A stretch of 64,000 nt of DNA from Brachionus plicatilis (lineage: Eukaryota; Rotifera; Eurotatoria; Ploima; Brachionidae). A model generated the notes under the pieces. The model had not been told where the DNA came from. It saw only the letters and a program-made list of their open reading frames with translations, and searched no databases. The DNA lies in NCBI GenBank assembly GCA_010279815.1, contig QEOQ01000104.1, forward strand, positions 1 through 64,000. Reading direction: 5' to 3'. The translations under genes were made by a program, and so were the position numbers. Within the stretch, counting starts at the first letter, position 1. Every line of letters starts with the position of its first letter. This document shows, piece after piece, positions 34,613-45,315 of the stretch.

Positions 34613-34620
34613 GTGGAAAA

Positions 34621-35409
34621 TAATAATATATGGAAAATATATTTCAAAAATAACAGCATGGAAATTGATAAAAAAAAGATAACCAAAATGAATTGAAACC
34701 TGAAGAAAATTCAATTAATTATGTTTTTTTTGAAAACCTCCTTCAAGAGATTTCATGCGATCATGTTAGCTTTGAAAAATCAAAAAGTTTCTTTACAAAT
34801 AACCGGCAATTATTTATAGATCTAACAAAATATTTGCGCTCGAGAAAATATTCAGTTCTTTTTACCGATCAAAAAATTGAAAGCGATTCGCATTTTAATT
34901 TATTATTCCAATTATTTTCACTAAAAAAATTTGTTCCGATTTCTACCAGAGGAGATGGCAATTGCTTTTATCGCCCAATTTCATTTTGCATGTTTGGAAG
35001 ATGTGACTTTTTTTATTTGTTTAAGATTGGGTCTTTGTTTATATTACTCGAGTACCAAATTTTTTTCGAAAAGGAAATCAAAAAGCATTTTTATACAAGT
35101 CCTTTCAGTGATATATTTTCTTCCTCTAAAAAAGAAAATGAATTGGCAATGTCTCTTAATATTCTTGCAATAAGTATAATACTAAATAAAGCAAGTATTT
35201 CGTATGGTATAAATAGTGAGACATTGGTTCCGTATTGTAAAAAATACTTAACATCTAATTCTGAATCAGAACCAATAAGATTGGGTTTTTATATTAATCA
35301 TTTTATTGCTTTAATTAATATAAAAAACCATTGTTTTGAAACATTTGGGGAATGTATGGATTTGTTTGTAAATTTTCGAAATGATTTTGATATTGACTTT
35401 TATGAATAA
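34621..35409 (+). pseudogene. OTU cysteine protease domain of interrupted transposon gene
   Basis: From about 34693 an open frame encodes a helical N-terminal part (DLTKYLRSRKYSVLF) and an OTU core: STRGDGNCFYRPIS with the catalytic Asp-Gly-Asn-Cys, and YINHFIALI with the catalytic His near the C-terminus. OTU proteases remove ubiquitin. They are known as accessory domains in several animal transposons. The frame continues the gene broken by the hAT (the ELKPEE/EMKPEE pair on both sides suggests a short internal duplication). No stop lies within the OTU part, and its catalytic residues are intact. Confidence 0.7.
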
Positions 35410-35754
35410 TAACTTTTATAATAAAAACCCAAATAAAAGTTAATTTTAATTTATTTTTCATTCTAAAATCGGCAAATTATGCTATTTTACTTCAAATTGC
35501 TCATTTTATATCTAAAAGTCGAATCAAATATACTCGATTTAATATTTGAAAATTGAATTTCAGTTCGACTTGCATACTAAAATTGTGCCAGACTTTCACG
35601 AGTCAACACAACTCTTGTTACATTTTCTGGATTACAATAGACCCATCTACCTCAGCCGGCCCCAGAACAATTTTTTCAAATTTTTATATTTCAAAAAAAA
35701 TTTTTTCAAGTTGATTTTTAAAATTAAGGTTAATTTTGAATTTTAAATAAAATA
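35410..35754. other. No clear gene
   Basis: AT-rich sequence with a short frame at 35546-35746 (FQFDLHTKIVPDFHES), possibly upstream pseudogene sequence. Nothing recognised. Confidence 0.3.
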
Positions 35755-36300
35755 TAATTAGTTTATGATGAAATAGCCAAGAGAGATAGACCATCGCCTT
35801 CATGACTGGGGACAAGACTTCCTGTTGTGACCATAATGGGCCATGTAGACCACAGCAAGACAACTTTACTCGATTCTCTACATGACATTTACATTGTCCA
35901 AAGTGAATTCGGTGGAATTACCCATATCATTGCAGCTTTTAATGACAGAGAAAAAGATATAAATCGGAACATCACATTTTTGGACACACCATGACGCCAC
36001 ATTCTTTTTGATGTGGTGTGCCATAGTCACAAACAGTGTAGTTCTAGTGATTGCCGCCGATGGAAGTCTGGAAGTGATTTTGTAAGTCCTGTGAAAATAA
36101 GTGACATTGAAATGGCAGATATGGGATCATATACTGTTTTAATTTGGTATAAATGAGGCTGTTGAAAAAGAGGCCGAGTCAAGGACTGGACACTAATGTG
36201 ATTTAAATTATATTTGATGATTAAAATTTGGAGTTGAACAATTTGCCACCACTGATCGAGCAAGAAGAGCTGATCGGCTGTTTTTCTCAAGTTGCTCTAC
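35755..36300 (+). pseudogene. Mitochondrial translation initiation factor IF-2 (MTIF2) GTPase-domain pseudogene
   Basis: The plus strand reads [20 protein letters not shown], the IF-2 G1 region with Gly changed to Ser, then [13 protein letters not shown] (switch I), NITFLDTP followed by a stop where GH is expected (G3), and in another frame VTNSVVLVIAAD. IF-2 delivers initiator tRNA to the ribosome. The GTPase core is broken by several stops (near 35802, 35993 and 36092) and frameshifts. There is no sign of short introns within the core, which would fit a processed copy, but no poly(A) tail was identified. GC content looks higher than in its surroundings. Confidence 0.8.
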
Positions 36301-36357
36301 CATAATGGAAATAATAAAAATCTTAACAAAGTGTGGATGATGTGTCGAGGGTCATTT

Positions 36358-36455
36358 CAGAGTTGGTCAAAAGTCAAAGTCATGAAGCCAAAGTCAAGTC
36401 TGGATTTTGACTTTGAAATTATTTGAAGTCAAAGTCTAGACTTGACTTTTTTTGA
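36358..36455 (+). repeat. hAT-like left end with AAGTCAAAGTC words
   Basis: CAGAGTTGGTCAAAAGTCAA begins the stretch and is followed by repeated AAGTCAAAGTC and its inverse GACTTTGA/GACTTGACT. It shares the CAGAGTTG terminus with 31836 and 27214. The right end was not found. Confidence 0.5.
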
Positions 36456-37080
36456 TTTTTTTAATGGACGTAAACAAATAAAAATAAATATATTTTTATA
36501 AATATTATTTTTATTATAAATTTCAAAAAAAGATTAAAAAAAACCCCCTTAAAAGTAAAAAGGTCAATAACAAAAAATTAAAAATTTAAAAGTTTTGATG
36601 ATAAATCTCTATTTAAGAAAAGAGGAAAAGCAAACTGTTATCAACTATGAAGTTTTTGAGATTTTCTCTCAAAGATTAACTTTCAATCAAGCTTTCAATC
36701 AAAGAATTATATTCAGCATTAAAAGGCGAAAAGACTGAAAATCTTCATCAAGCAAAAAATCAAAAATTAGCAACTTAAAATTGCATTACCGTTGATCGGA
36801 ACTCAATTTCAGTGCTCTTTCAAGATACCATTTATCTTTTCGTCCATTTAATGTTAAATAAGTATTCCTTGAGTAAAAGTAAGATCGAAAGCTAATCATT
36901 GGAAAGAAAATTTCAAAAATTCTGAGTTTTTTACAGGTTACTAAGCCCTTTAACTTAAAAAGATCAAAATCTTCATAACTATTTAAAAATTTAATTTCTT
37001 ATTATTCGACTCTTCTTATCTTTTTATCGATTTTTAATAATCTATTTTTGAAAAAAAATAATAAAAACAATATATTATAA
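36456..37080. other. No gene recognised
   Basis: AT-rich sequence, likely inside the decayed hAT-like element that starts at 36358. No frame supported. Confidence 0.35.
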
Positions 37081-37082
37081 AT

Positions 37083-38929
37083 TAGTTAAGCATTTGCATT
37101 TCATTAATGAAATGCGACATTTTGCACATTTATGCATATGGCCACAATGAATCATAAAGCCACGCCAATTTTTACAAGATTTCCCACAAAAAACACAGCT
37201 CTTATTAAATAAAGTTATAATACAGCTTAAAAAATGTCAAAATTATTACGATGGGTTCCTCTGAATTTTCTTGTTGTTTTCGATTAGAATTGTTTTTTGA
37301 ATTAAAAGTTTTAAACATGTTTTGAATCTTCCTAAAATTTTAAATTTTAAATTTGATCAGATGATAATATTAATACAAACATCTCTAGATCTTTAATATG
37401 GGAATTTTTTTTCTCGATTTCATAGTCAGCATGATTGTACATATTATTAAATTCGTCTTTAATTTCACAATTATCTGAATAAGACCGGTTAAAGATTTTT
37501 TGATTTCCATTCATTAATTCAATCTTTTGAAGCAAAAAAGCGACTTGTCTTAAAAAACTTGTTTAGTTCAATTCAAAAAAAATAAAAAACTCTAGAAAAT
37601 GAGAAAATAACCCTGTAAGTCTTTGATTTTCAAAAGTATGTGATAATACTTCTTTCGATATTTCATCAGATTTCTATTTCAACAGGATTAATTCATTTTC
37701 TTTCTGAATTAATTCATTTTGAGTTTGTTGAATGATGTTGGAATATTCGATCGTTATTTGTTCAATTAAAGTATTTAAACTTTGGTCTTCTTTAGGTTCT
37801 TTATTGTGAACATAATTTTGAAAATTTTCTTCTGCTTCCATTAATTTTTTGTTGAGTTGGATGATTTTCACTAATAATAAATATTATATTAAAATATTTA
37901 TAAATATAATATTATATTTAATCAAAAATAAAAACTTAAATAATACTTTTGAAATTGATCTATACTTCGATTTAGCTCAATAATTAAATTTTCATTTTCA
38001 TTAACGCTTGTTCTACCAAAAATTTCTTGGTTTTTCATCGAAAGCAACTCTTGTTCTAATTCAAAATTTTTTGTATTCAACTCTTGATTCATTTTTAATA
38101 TCTTTTCTTTTTCAGAAGTTGTTTGTTTTAAATCCTTTTTTAAATTTATTTCCGATCCAATTGTCCCGAATAATGGACAATTTTCAAATACAATATGTCT
38201 TTTTCCATTTTCGGTTTTATTATTCCCTTTTCCTTCACATTTTTCGAAAAGTGGGCATCGCTTGGGCCTTAATTTTTGTTCCTCATTAATTTTCTGTTCA
38301 TTAGAACAGCAAAATTCAATCGGTTCGATATTTATATTTTCGAAGCGTTCAAATGTTAATCTCTTCCTCCTTTGAAATGTTTTTTTCGTTTCATCCAACT
38401 TTCAATTTAAATTAATCATTAATTTTATTTATTTTTTTTCAAAATTTACTTTTACTTTTAAACATTCACTTGTTTCGATAAAATTGTTTTTCTCCTTTAG
38501 TAAATTTTTAAAATAATTTCATTTAGGTTTTTCTTTTCATTTTCAAAATTTTCGTAAAATTCAAAAATTCGTATTAAAATCTTCTTTAATCGAATCATAT
38601 TGGATTAATTCTTTTAAGTTTCCAATATCTCAAATTGACAATTGGTCAATAAGTTTAATTTGCTTCTTATCTTCTTAGCTAATAAGATAAGGACAATTTC
38701 GCAAAGCATAATGCCTTCTGCCTTCTTTTTCTACAACATCAGTTTTAGATGCGTTTCCTTTTCCTCGACATATATCATAATTAGGGCATTTTCTAAGTTC
38801 ATTTCTGCTTAATTTCTCATACACTCTTTTAACTTTAGATTTCTTCTTCGATTTCTTAAATTTTTTTACACTTTTTTTACCATTGAGCAAAAAACTAGAC
38901 TCCATCAATATCATTTGATCTTGAAACAT
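37083..38929 (-). pseudogene. C2HC zinc finger / coiled-coil / RING gene, decayed
   Basis: Reading from ATG 38929 on the minus strand: a basic leader, then a MyT1-like C2HC finger (CPNYDICRGKGN...RRHYALRNCPYL) and a stop; after a degenerate stretch with several stops, a second frame from 38398 has another finger, CPLFEKCEGKGN...GKRHIVFENCPLF (C-x5-C-x12-H-x5-C). Then long heptad-like coiled coil (38110-37940, 37871-37674, 37535-37347) over at least three exons with GT-AG borders, and finally a RING at about 37205-37090 (CVFCGKSC...HCGHMHKCAKC...KCKC), close to the MDM2/IAP-like RING form. The combination suggests an E3 ubiquitin ligase with DNA- or protein-binding fingers. In-frame stops (after the first finger, and TAG at 37674) make it probably dead. 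Related fragments lie at 41166-41858 and 43548-48799. Confidence 0.6.
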
Positions 38930-39104
38930 CGAATTCTAGAAATTAAGAAGTAATTAATTTTTTATTGAATCAACATTTTTGGACAAAGTTTCAAAAAACT
39001 TTATTTGTTGATTAGAATTTTATTTTACTAATCTTTTTGGATTTTTCTATATAAATATTTTGCTTATCTTTATTATTTTAACTTTCCAAATAAAAATAAA
39101 CTTA

Positions 39105-39885
39105 CATCTAATGATGTTTGATCCGTGGAATCAAATACACTATCAGGAAATATTTCCATGTAAAGTCTTGGAGTCGCTCATAAAGGACTTCATTGTAATG
39201 TATATCGAGAAGAACAATCTCATCACGGATAAACAGCATGGCTTCATGGCTCACAAAGGTTGCGTTACCAATCTTCTAGAAATGATGGACTTCTTGACGA
39301 ACTGTATGTGTCATAGGCAGCCAGCGGATGTAATTTACTTAGACTTTGAGAAAGCTTTCGATAAAGTGTCACACGAACTGCTACTCATTAAACTAGCTGG
39401 ATTTGGTTTTCCAGATTTAATCATCAAGTGGATCAGTTCTTTCCTTAGCAATCGTAAGCAGCGAGTCGTGATTGGTGATGTGGTATCAGATTGGGTACCG
39501 GTCACTAGCGGCGTTCCTCAAGGATCAGTGCTTGGTCCTCTCCTTTTCATCATTTTCATTAATGATATGCCCGAGGTTTGTAGCTCACTTTGTAAGCTCT
39601 ACGCGGATGACAGCAAGTTGGCGAGGTCAGTGGCGCGTATAGAGGACTCGATGGAACTCCAAACAGATCTTGACAGATTGGCAGTATGATCAGATTGTTG
39701 GAATACTAAATTTAACAAAAAGAAGTGTGTCGTCATGCATTTTGGAGCAAACAACAGGAAATATGACTATCAATTTGTGGGCATCACGCTTGCAAAGACA
39801 ACGAAAGAACGCGATCTTGGCATCATTGTCACCCCTGATCTCAAGTCAAGTGAACAGGCAAAACGAGCGGCAAAACGAATTTTTG
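39105..39885 (+). pseudogene. Non-LTR retrotransposon (LINE) reverse transcriptase fragment
   Basis: RT motifs are seen in order: NLITDKQHGFMAHKGCVTNL, DVIYLDFEKAFDKVSHELL (first Asp), TSGVPQGSVLGPLLFIIFIN, LYADDSKLARSV (the YADD active site) and KTTKERDLGIIVTPDLKSS. This layout is of the Jockey/CR1-like group. One TGA at 39687-39689 replaces a Trp usually found in LAVWSD. Both ends are missing: no endonuclease domain and no 3' tail. Codon use and base composition are clearly less AT-rich than in the surroundings, suggesting recent arrival. Confidence 0.85.
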
Positions 39886-40085
39886 AATCGGAAGAGTATA
39901 AGTTATTTAATAAAGTAAAAGAGCGTGGATTAGTATATCCTCAAAGGAATTGTACTAATCCAACATGTAAAAAAATGGTCAAGATATGTCTCTTTATATA
40001 AAAAAGCGCGATAAGAATGCTAAACATCAGTTATTGATATGGAGATGCACTTGTGGCCAAAACAAGTCTGTTTAGGATGAGTCTA
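39886..40085 (+). pseudogene. Zinc-ribbon fragment of an ISXO2/Merlin-like transposase
   Basis: Two frames give FNKVKERGLVYPQRNCTNPT then CKK, and after a shift LLIWRCTCGQNKSV. The pattern C-x4-C...WRC-x-C is the N-terminal zinc ribbon that precedes the DDE domain in ISXO2/Merlin transposases. The catalytic domain is missing. Moderate-to-low certainty. Confidence 0.4.
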
Positions 40086-40139
40086 AAGACTAAAATGTTA
40101 TTATTTACTTTACTAAACGAGGTTATTCATGATTAAAAT

Positions 40140-40380
40140 TAATAAATTTTTTTTGTTCACGTAAATTTTTTTTGTTCACGTATTCTCTTTCTGTTCACGT
40201 AAATTTTATGTTGTTCACCTAATATCAGTTCTGTTCACATAACCACCTGGTGTTCACCAAAAAGGTTAAAAAATCACTTTATGTGAACAAAAATAATTTG
40301 TTAAAATACCGTAAGCCGTGAACAATTTTTGTTCACATATTATGTGACCAAATGTTCACATAACCGGGTAGACCCCTATA
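40140..40380. repeat. TGTTCACGTAA word cluster, probable transposon end
   Basis: About ten copies of GTTCAC(G/A)TAA or its inverse in 240 bp, finishing with GTTCACATAACCGGGTAGAC. Inward from the right the end reads TAGGGGTCTACCCGG, similar in style to the MITE end at 44684. Confidence 0.45.
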
Positions 40381-40384
40381 TTCT

Positions 40385-41060
40385 AATTCTGAAGAAGATC
40401 GATTACAATTTTTCGATTTTACGAGTGATTATCAGTCTAAAAAATCGTAGGCAAAATTAAATATTTTAGATAAGGAATTTTAAAGATACAATTTGGAACC
40501 CGCAAAAAAGATTGAGCCTGTAGAGTTTTGGAAGCAAAATAAAGAAAATTTTCCTATTCTTTATCAGATTTTCATCAGAGTATTTTGTACTCTTGCAACG
40601 TCGGTTCCGTCAGAACAACTTTTTTCATATGCAGGCTATAGTTTATGGGACCATCGTAACAAAATAAGTCCAGAAAATGTAAGGCGAGTTGTGTTGATTG
40701 GTCAAAATCTGACATAAATAATAGTATCAAAATCGCATCTATACTCAATTTATTTTTTGATTTTTAATACAATTCAAATTTTTTTTCAATTTTTTTTTTT
40801 TCAAATTTTTTTTTGATATATATCTGTTTTCAAAAACTCAATCGAATATTTTTTGTATTCAATTTTTGATTCGATAATTTTCTATTTTCTAATTTTTATT
40901 CGAATATTTCATAAATTCAATTATTAATTTAAATTAAATTATTTTTCAACTATATAACTCAAATTTTTTTTTATTCAAATATTATATTCGAAGCTAAATT
41001 TCATTCGAAATACTACTTATTCGAATATCGGTTCGAATATGCATATTCGATTTCATCACT
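40385..41060 (+). mobile_element. 3' fragment of a hAT element
   Basis: The frame 40493-40717 encodes a hAT C-terminal dimerisation region (PVEFWKQNKENFPILYQIF, then TSVPSEQLFSYAGYSL). After it, 40800-41060 is dense in ATTCGAATA words and ends in GATTTCATCACTA. Inward from the right this reads TAGTGATGAAATCG, a plausible hAT terminus. The transposase core and the left end are absent. Confidence 0.6.
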
Positions 41061-41165
41061 ACGAATTGGTATAGAGAATTCAGGATTAAGATTAATGAAA
41101 ATTAGAAATCGTGAAAACGATAAGTATACATTTTTATTATCAACTGCCAATTTTTTTAAAATAAA

Positions 41166-41858
41166 CCTTAATTTTTTATTTTTGCAAGAGAAACCCTTGC
41201 TAGATCTGAGTCAGATTTAATCAGTCAACTAGAAGAAAGCAAATCTGAGTATGGTAAATTGTATGCAGAATGTACTTTACTGAATCAGAGAATACTGCAG
41301 CTAGAAAATGAAAAAAAACATCCGGAAGAATTACAAAGTTCGAACAAGTTAGAAGAAAAACTCAGACACTTAAATTTAAAAATCAAAGAACTCGAATCAG
41401 ACATGTAAAGCTAAATGTTTATTGGAAAAAGTTATAAAATCAAAAAAATTTTAGGATGAAATTAATGAATTCTAATACTAGTCTTAAATCATGTAATGAA
41501 AAACTTAAAGAAGAAAAAGATGAACGAGTTAGAAGCTTGTCAGTTGATTTTGATTTTTCAAGGATTCTAAATCAATATAATAAAATTAGAAAATTTAAAA
41601 TCAGATCTTAAAAAAAGGTTTGCTTTGTTTCGATTACTTTATTTATTCAGAAAATCTCTTTAAAATTTTTTAAATTAAGAGAAGATAAATGTGTAATTAT
41701 TAAAAAAGAGTTAAATGATTTAAAGAAGTCTTTCAATATTCCATTCGATGGTTCATTACCGAAAATGATTTTAAGAAATTTGATAAACACTTCATGTCCT
41801 TACGGTTTATGTAGAGGGCAGAACAATGTTGATACTAGTAAAAATAGACACAAATAGT
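41166..41858 (+). pseudogene. Coiled-coil / C2HC finger gene fragment
   Basis: Exon-like blocks with GT-AG borders: about 41190-41404 (ETLARSESDLISQLEES, ILQLENEKKHPEEL), 41455-41616 (NEKLKEEKDERVRSL) and 41682-41858. The last ends in LINTSCPYGLCRGQNNV then DTSKNRHK and a stop. The CPYGLCRGQNN...RH matches the start of the C2HC fingers in the pseudogene at 37083-38929, but the final Cys is missing. Probably a truncated paralogue. Confidence 0.5.
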
Positions 41859-41962
41859 AAAATTAATATCTTAGTTTTTCCAATATCATATTTTTTTGTA
41901 AGTGGTAACAACTATCCCCTCAATGCTATTAACGAAAATCTGAATCAAAAATATTGTTTTAA

Positions 41963-42364
41963 TTGATATTAATTGATTCATTCTTTTCATTAGAGAACAA
42001 CCATTGTAATCAAGATTTTAAATTGACCGATAAATTTGGTTTTGATTTTCTTTATTTTCCAGATACAAAAAAAACAAGCTTTACGCTAGAATTTTTTGAT
42101 AGAATAATTTTATTTAAGGCTGCTAAATTAGTTAATATTGATAATAAAATAGCTGATTTTAATAATCTGAATTTAAATGATCTAAAAAAGGCTTATGAAT
42201 ATTTTACCTTTCTGACAAAGATGAATAATTTAGATATAATTTTGAATATTAAAGATAAAAATGATAAATTTAATTTTTTCTTGATGCAAGATGAAGATCA
42301 TAATTCATGGACCAGAAACGAAAATGAAATAAAAAAAATTGCATATTATTGTGATAACATTTAA
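41963..42364 (+). pseudogene. Duplicated C-terminal fragment of NRPS thioesterase
   Basis: The frame ILIDSFFSLENN to the stop at 42364 has the same residues as the end of the NRPS at 52599-53000. It carries the thioesterase Asp and His but not the nucleophile, and has no promoter or start of its own, so it should be non-functional. Confidence 0.9.
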
Positions 42365-42424
42365 ATAATTTTAAAAAGATTTTAAACTGTTTTTTTAATT
42401 CATCAAATAAAATTTAAAAAGGAA

Positions 42425-42560
42425 TAGTTTTTTTTTAACCTACATTAAGAATATTCTTAGTCCTCAGAGATCTTAGATCTTAAAAGTTTTCTAAGAAAAA
42501 AAAATTTGAGATTCTTAGATGTTTAACTTCTAAGAAAATCTAAGAACAACTAAGAATTTT
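42425..42560. repeat. CTAAGAA/TTCTTAG word cluster
   Basis: In the NRPS 3' flank, repeated TTCTTAG and CTAAGAA words form several potential hairpins (AAGAATATTCTT among them). The copy in the right arm lies at about 52400-52535. It may be a decayed MITE end or a 3' UTR structure. Confidence 0.35.
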
Positions 42561-43139
42561 TAAATATTTTTTTTAAATGACAAAAATGTTCTTTCTTTTT
42601 ATACTAAAATAAAATATATATGAGCCAATCAGATTCTTCTTTTTTTAAACTTAACTTTATACAACGTTCGACTGTCTTAAATTAGAACGATTTATTACTC
42701 CAATTTTGGCGCAAAAATTAGAAAAAAATCTCAACTTAAAAAATTATTATCCTCTTTTACAAAATATTCAAACTTTTAACAAAATTATGTACTAAATAAC
42801 GTGATTAATTAAAAGAGATTAAAAATCAAAGTGAACTTTTCCTGAGTTTTTTAGTGAAATTATCATCATGATGAACACCGGTTTTTTATTCTTTGTTAAT
42901 ATCGTCATTAATCAATCTGAAAAAAGAATTTTCAATTTTTTGATTGATGCTTGTGATTAAAATTTCAAACTGACTTCAAAGTTTACTTTAATAATAATGA
43001 ATTAGAGCTCAAAGTCTAGGACAAAAAACTATTAAATTTATATGTTTTATTAAGCTCTAAATTATTTTATTTTCAAATTAATTTATTCTTGTGTATGTGC
43101 TCCAGTAACAGTAAAATTATTGGAATAAAATTTCTTTCT

Positions 43140-43275
43140 AAGCTTTTTACTTATATTCCTTATCAAGGATTATCCTTAAAAAGTTTTTTTAATTGGCTGT
43201 ATAAACATGTTTAATAAAAACTCTAATCCAATTTTTTTTCTACTCATGAAAAACTCCAAACATTCTGCATGAAAG
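43140..43275 (+). repeat. Dispersed repeat, second copy of 23992-24112
   Basis: AAGCTTTTTACTTATATTCC to CATTCTGCAT, closely matching 23992-24112. It begins at the exact base where the NRPS inverted duplication stops. Confidence 0.75.
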
Positions 43276-43547
43276 ACAAAGAAACTAAACAAAGATATAG
43301 CAATTAATTTGATTTTATAATTATTAAACTAAACATAATAATTTATTTAAAGGTTGATTTCAATGCTTATGAGTCGATTATATCTTTTATCGAGCTAAGA
43401 TTATACTTAATAAATTATTAATAATTTATTATAATCGTCCTTAAATTATTAAAGAATGAGTTTCAATGTGTTTTTTGTAATTGGACCGCAACAACTTAAT
43501 TAAAGCTAAAAAATCATCTCTCAAAAGTACATAATGATTAAGTGAAA

Positions 43548-43692
43548 AACAAAAAAAAGAGAATAAAGAATTCTAACGTTAATGATGCAAAAATTTTTAA
43601 TGAAATTTTAAGAAATGATAAAACTTTAGTGGAAAATTTTGAAGGTGCATTAGCTTTAAAAAACATTCATTTAGAAAAAAACAAACACAATC
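43548..43692 (+). pseudogene. Coiled-coil gene remnant, part before gypsy 2
   Basis: The frame encodes SNVNDAKIFNEILRND and ALALKNIHLEKNK, helix-forming and similar in style to the coiled-coil genes at 37-42 kb. It is cut by the LTR retrotransposon; sequence on the other side (48306 onwards) continues in coding-like form. Confidence 0.35.
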
Positions 43693-43909
43693 TGTAGTAT
43701 CCTTGGTATAAATGTTAAGTTTATTTTGGCTAATAGATTTTGAACATTCTAGAACTTTCTAGGATAACCCTAGATAACCCTGGATAAGATTTGAGGCTTC
43801 TTGGCTGAGCCAACTTAAACTTAATACAAATACTAGTTCCTTATCTTTATTGAAGGGGGGTGTTATTTAATAAAAGATTTTAAAACAAGCTTAATCTTTG
43901 GATATTTCA
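43693..43909 (+). repeat. 5' LTR of gypsy 2
   Basis: 217 bp, TGTAGTATCC...GATATTTCA, with AATAAA near the middle-right (about 43869). It matches 48088-48305 with a few differences. Confidence 0.93.
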
Positions 43910-43949
43910 TCTGGCGCAGTGAGCATTAAGCAATCAGTTTTGAGCCAAA

Positions 43950-44683
43950 AGAGGATGAGTGCGTTGGAATTTCCAGAATTCAATCCAGATATTGAGCAAA
44001 ATTCTGTTGGTGTGAGACGGTTAGAGTACAAAGATTGATTTGAGAACTTTATGATAGCAAAACACGGAAAAGAGCTGTCCCAAATTGCTGATTCAGTATG
44101 CAAAGCAAGTCTTTTACATTATGCTGGTCAGTCTGTATACAAGATGTACAATTGAGACAGAGAGCGCTGTCGGACAAAAATATGACGCTTGATAGACTGA
44201 TTGAAGAGGGCGATGGAGGCATCAAGACTACAAGCCAAGCAAATGGAGGGTGGTCATGAGGTCGTAGCAGCAAAAGATTCTAAGAAGAGCCAGAGAACAA
44301 GTTTTAATTCTACATAACAAACAAGTTGGAAAAACATTAGATGTGGATATTGTGGCAGCCAACGCCAAATGGGAATAAAATATTGTCCAACAATGGGTAA
44401 AACATGTAACTCATGTAAGAAATTGAACCATTTTGAAAGTGTATGTAGAGGCAAAAATAGGAAGAATTTTAAGACTGTGAATTGTTTTAACAAACAGGAT
44501 GGCCCTGGTTACATTTTAGCTATTGGGGGTTCCAGATTACCAAAACTTAATTTTAGAGTTAACAATTTAGATATGGAATTGTTTATAGATACCTGTTCGT
44601 CAATGAATGTTATAAGTGAATCTATGTACAATTCTATAAAAGATAAACCTAAGCTAAGAAAAGTTAACTGCACTGTGTATGAT
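43950..44683 (+). pseudogene. Gypsy 2 gag and protease (broken)
   Basis: Short gag from about 43954 (SALEFPEFNPDIEQNSVGV) with stops, then zinc knuckles (CNSCKKLNHFESVC) in the frame 44369-44686. In the protease the catalytic triplet is DTC in LFIDTCSSMNVI instead of DTG. Gag is much shorter than usual and seems internally deleted. Confidence 0.75.
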
Positions 44684-45315
44684 TAGGGTTGGTCGACCAG
44701 TTCGAAACCGAACCAAATTTTTGAAATCAGTTTTTTTTTTCAAACTGGTTTATGAAACTGTTTTTTTTTTCAAACCGGTTTTTCAAACCAGTTTTTTTTT
44801 TCAAACTGGTTTATGAAACTGGTTTTTTTTTCAAACCGGTTTTTTTTTACAAATTGGTTTATGAAACTGGTTTTTTTTTCAAACCGGTTTTTGAAACCAG
44901 TTTTTTTTTCAAACCGGATTGTTATTACTTATTAAATTATTTTAAAAAATCTATGTTGAATCTTTAGATTTAATAAAAAGCTTTTTAAAGAAAATATTAA
45001 AACAGTAAACTAAAATTTTTTGAAAAATAAATATATTTTATTGAGATACCGGCTTGGACAAACCGGTTTCGAACCGGTTTCTGGTCAAATTTGTTCCATT
45101 TTTTAAACCGGTTTCAACAACTGGTTCCAAAAAAAAACCGGTTTCAAAAACTGGTTTGAAAATAAAACCAGTTTCAAAAACCGGTTTGAAAAATAAACTG
45201 GTTTGAAAAACCGGTTTGAAAAAAAACCAGTTTCATAAACCGGTTTGAAAAATTGAACCAATTTGACCTAAAACCGGTTCGAAACCGGTTTGTCCAAACC
45301 GGTCGACCAACCCTA
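44684..45315. mobile_element. MITE (hAT-like) inserted in gypsy 2
   Basis: The ends are TAGGGTTGGTCGACC and its inverse GGTCGACCAACCCTA; flanking GTATGAT and GTATGGT are a slightly diverged target duplication. The whole element consists of CGGTTT/CAAACTGGTT words around a short AT-rich core. Removing it restores the protease frame. Confidence 0.85.

Larger units (their letters stand above)
41963..43139 (-). repeat. Left arm of inverted duplication of the NRPS 3' end
   Basis: These 1177 bases are the reverse complement of 53000-49202 after leaving out the MULE (49296-51909) and one 8-bp target duplication (51910-51917); the lengths then agree exactly. Only a few differences were seen by eye, two near 43101-43120. 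The arm contains the last 132 codons of the NRPS, its 3' flank, and the pre-insertion site of the MULE (CTTAATAAAAC at about 43046-43056, read on the minus strand). Confidence 0.92.

Noticed and set aside
36027..36290. Minus-strand frame of 87 codons
   Set aside because: It is a shadow of the MTIF2 pseudogene on the other strand.
40140..40380. CRISPR-like spaced repeats
   Set aside because: Repeat words vary, occur in both orientations and have unequal spacing. The genome is eukaryotic; a transposon end explains them.
41963..42364. Independent small thioesterase gene
   Set aside because: It is an inverted duplicate of the NRPS end without nucleophile, start region or promoter.
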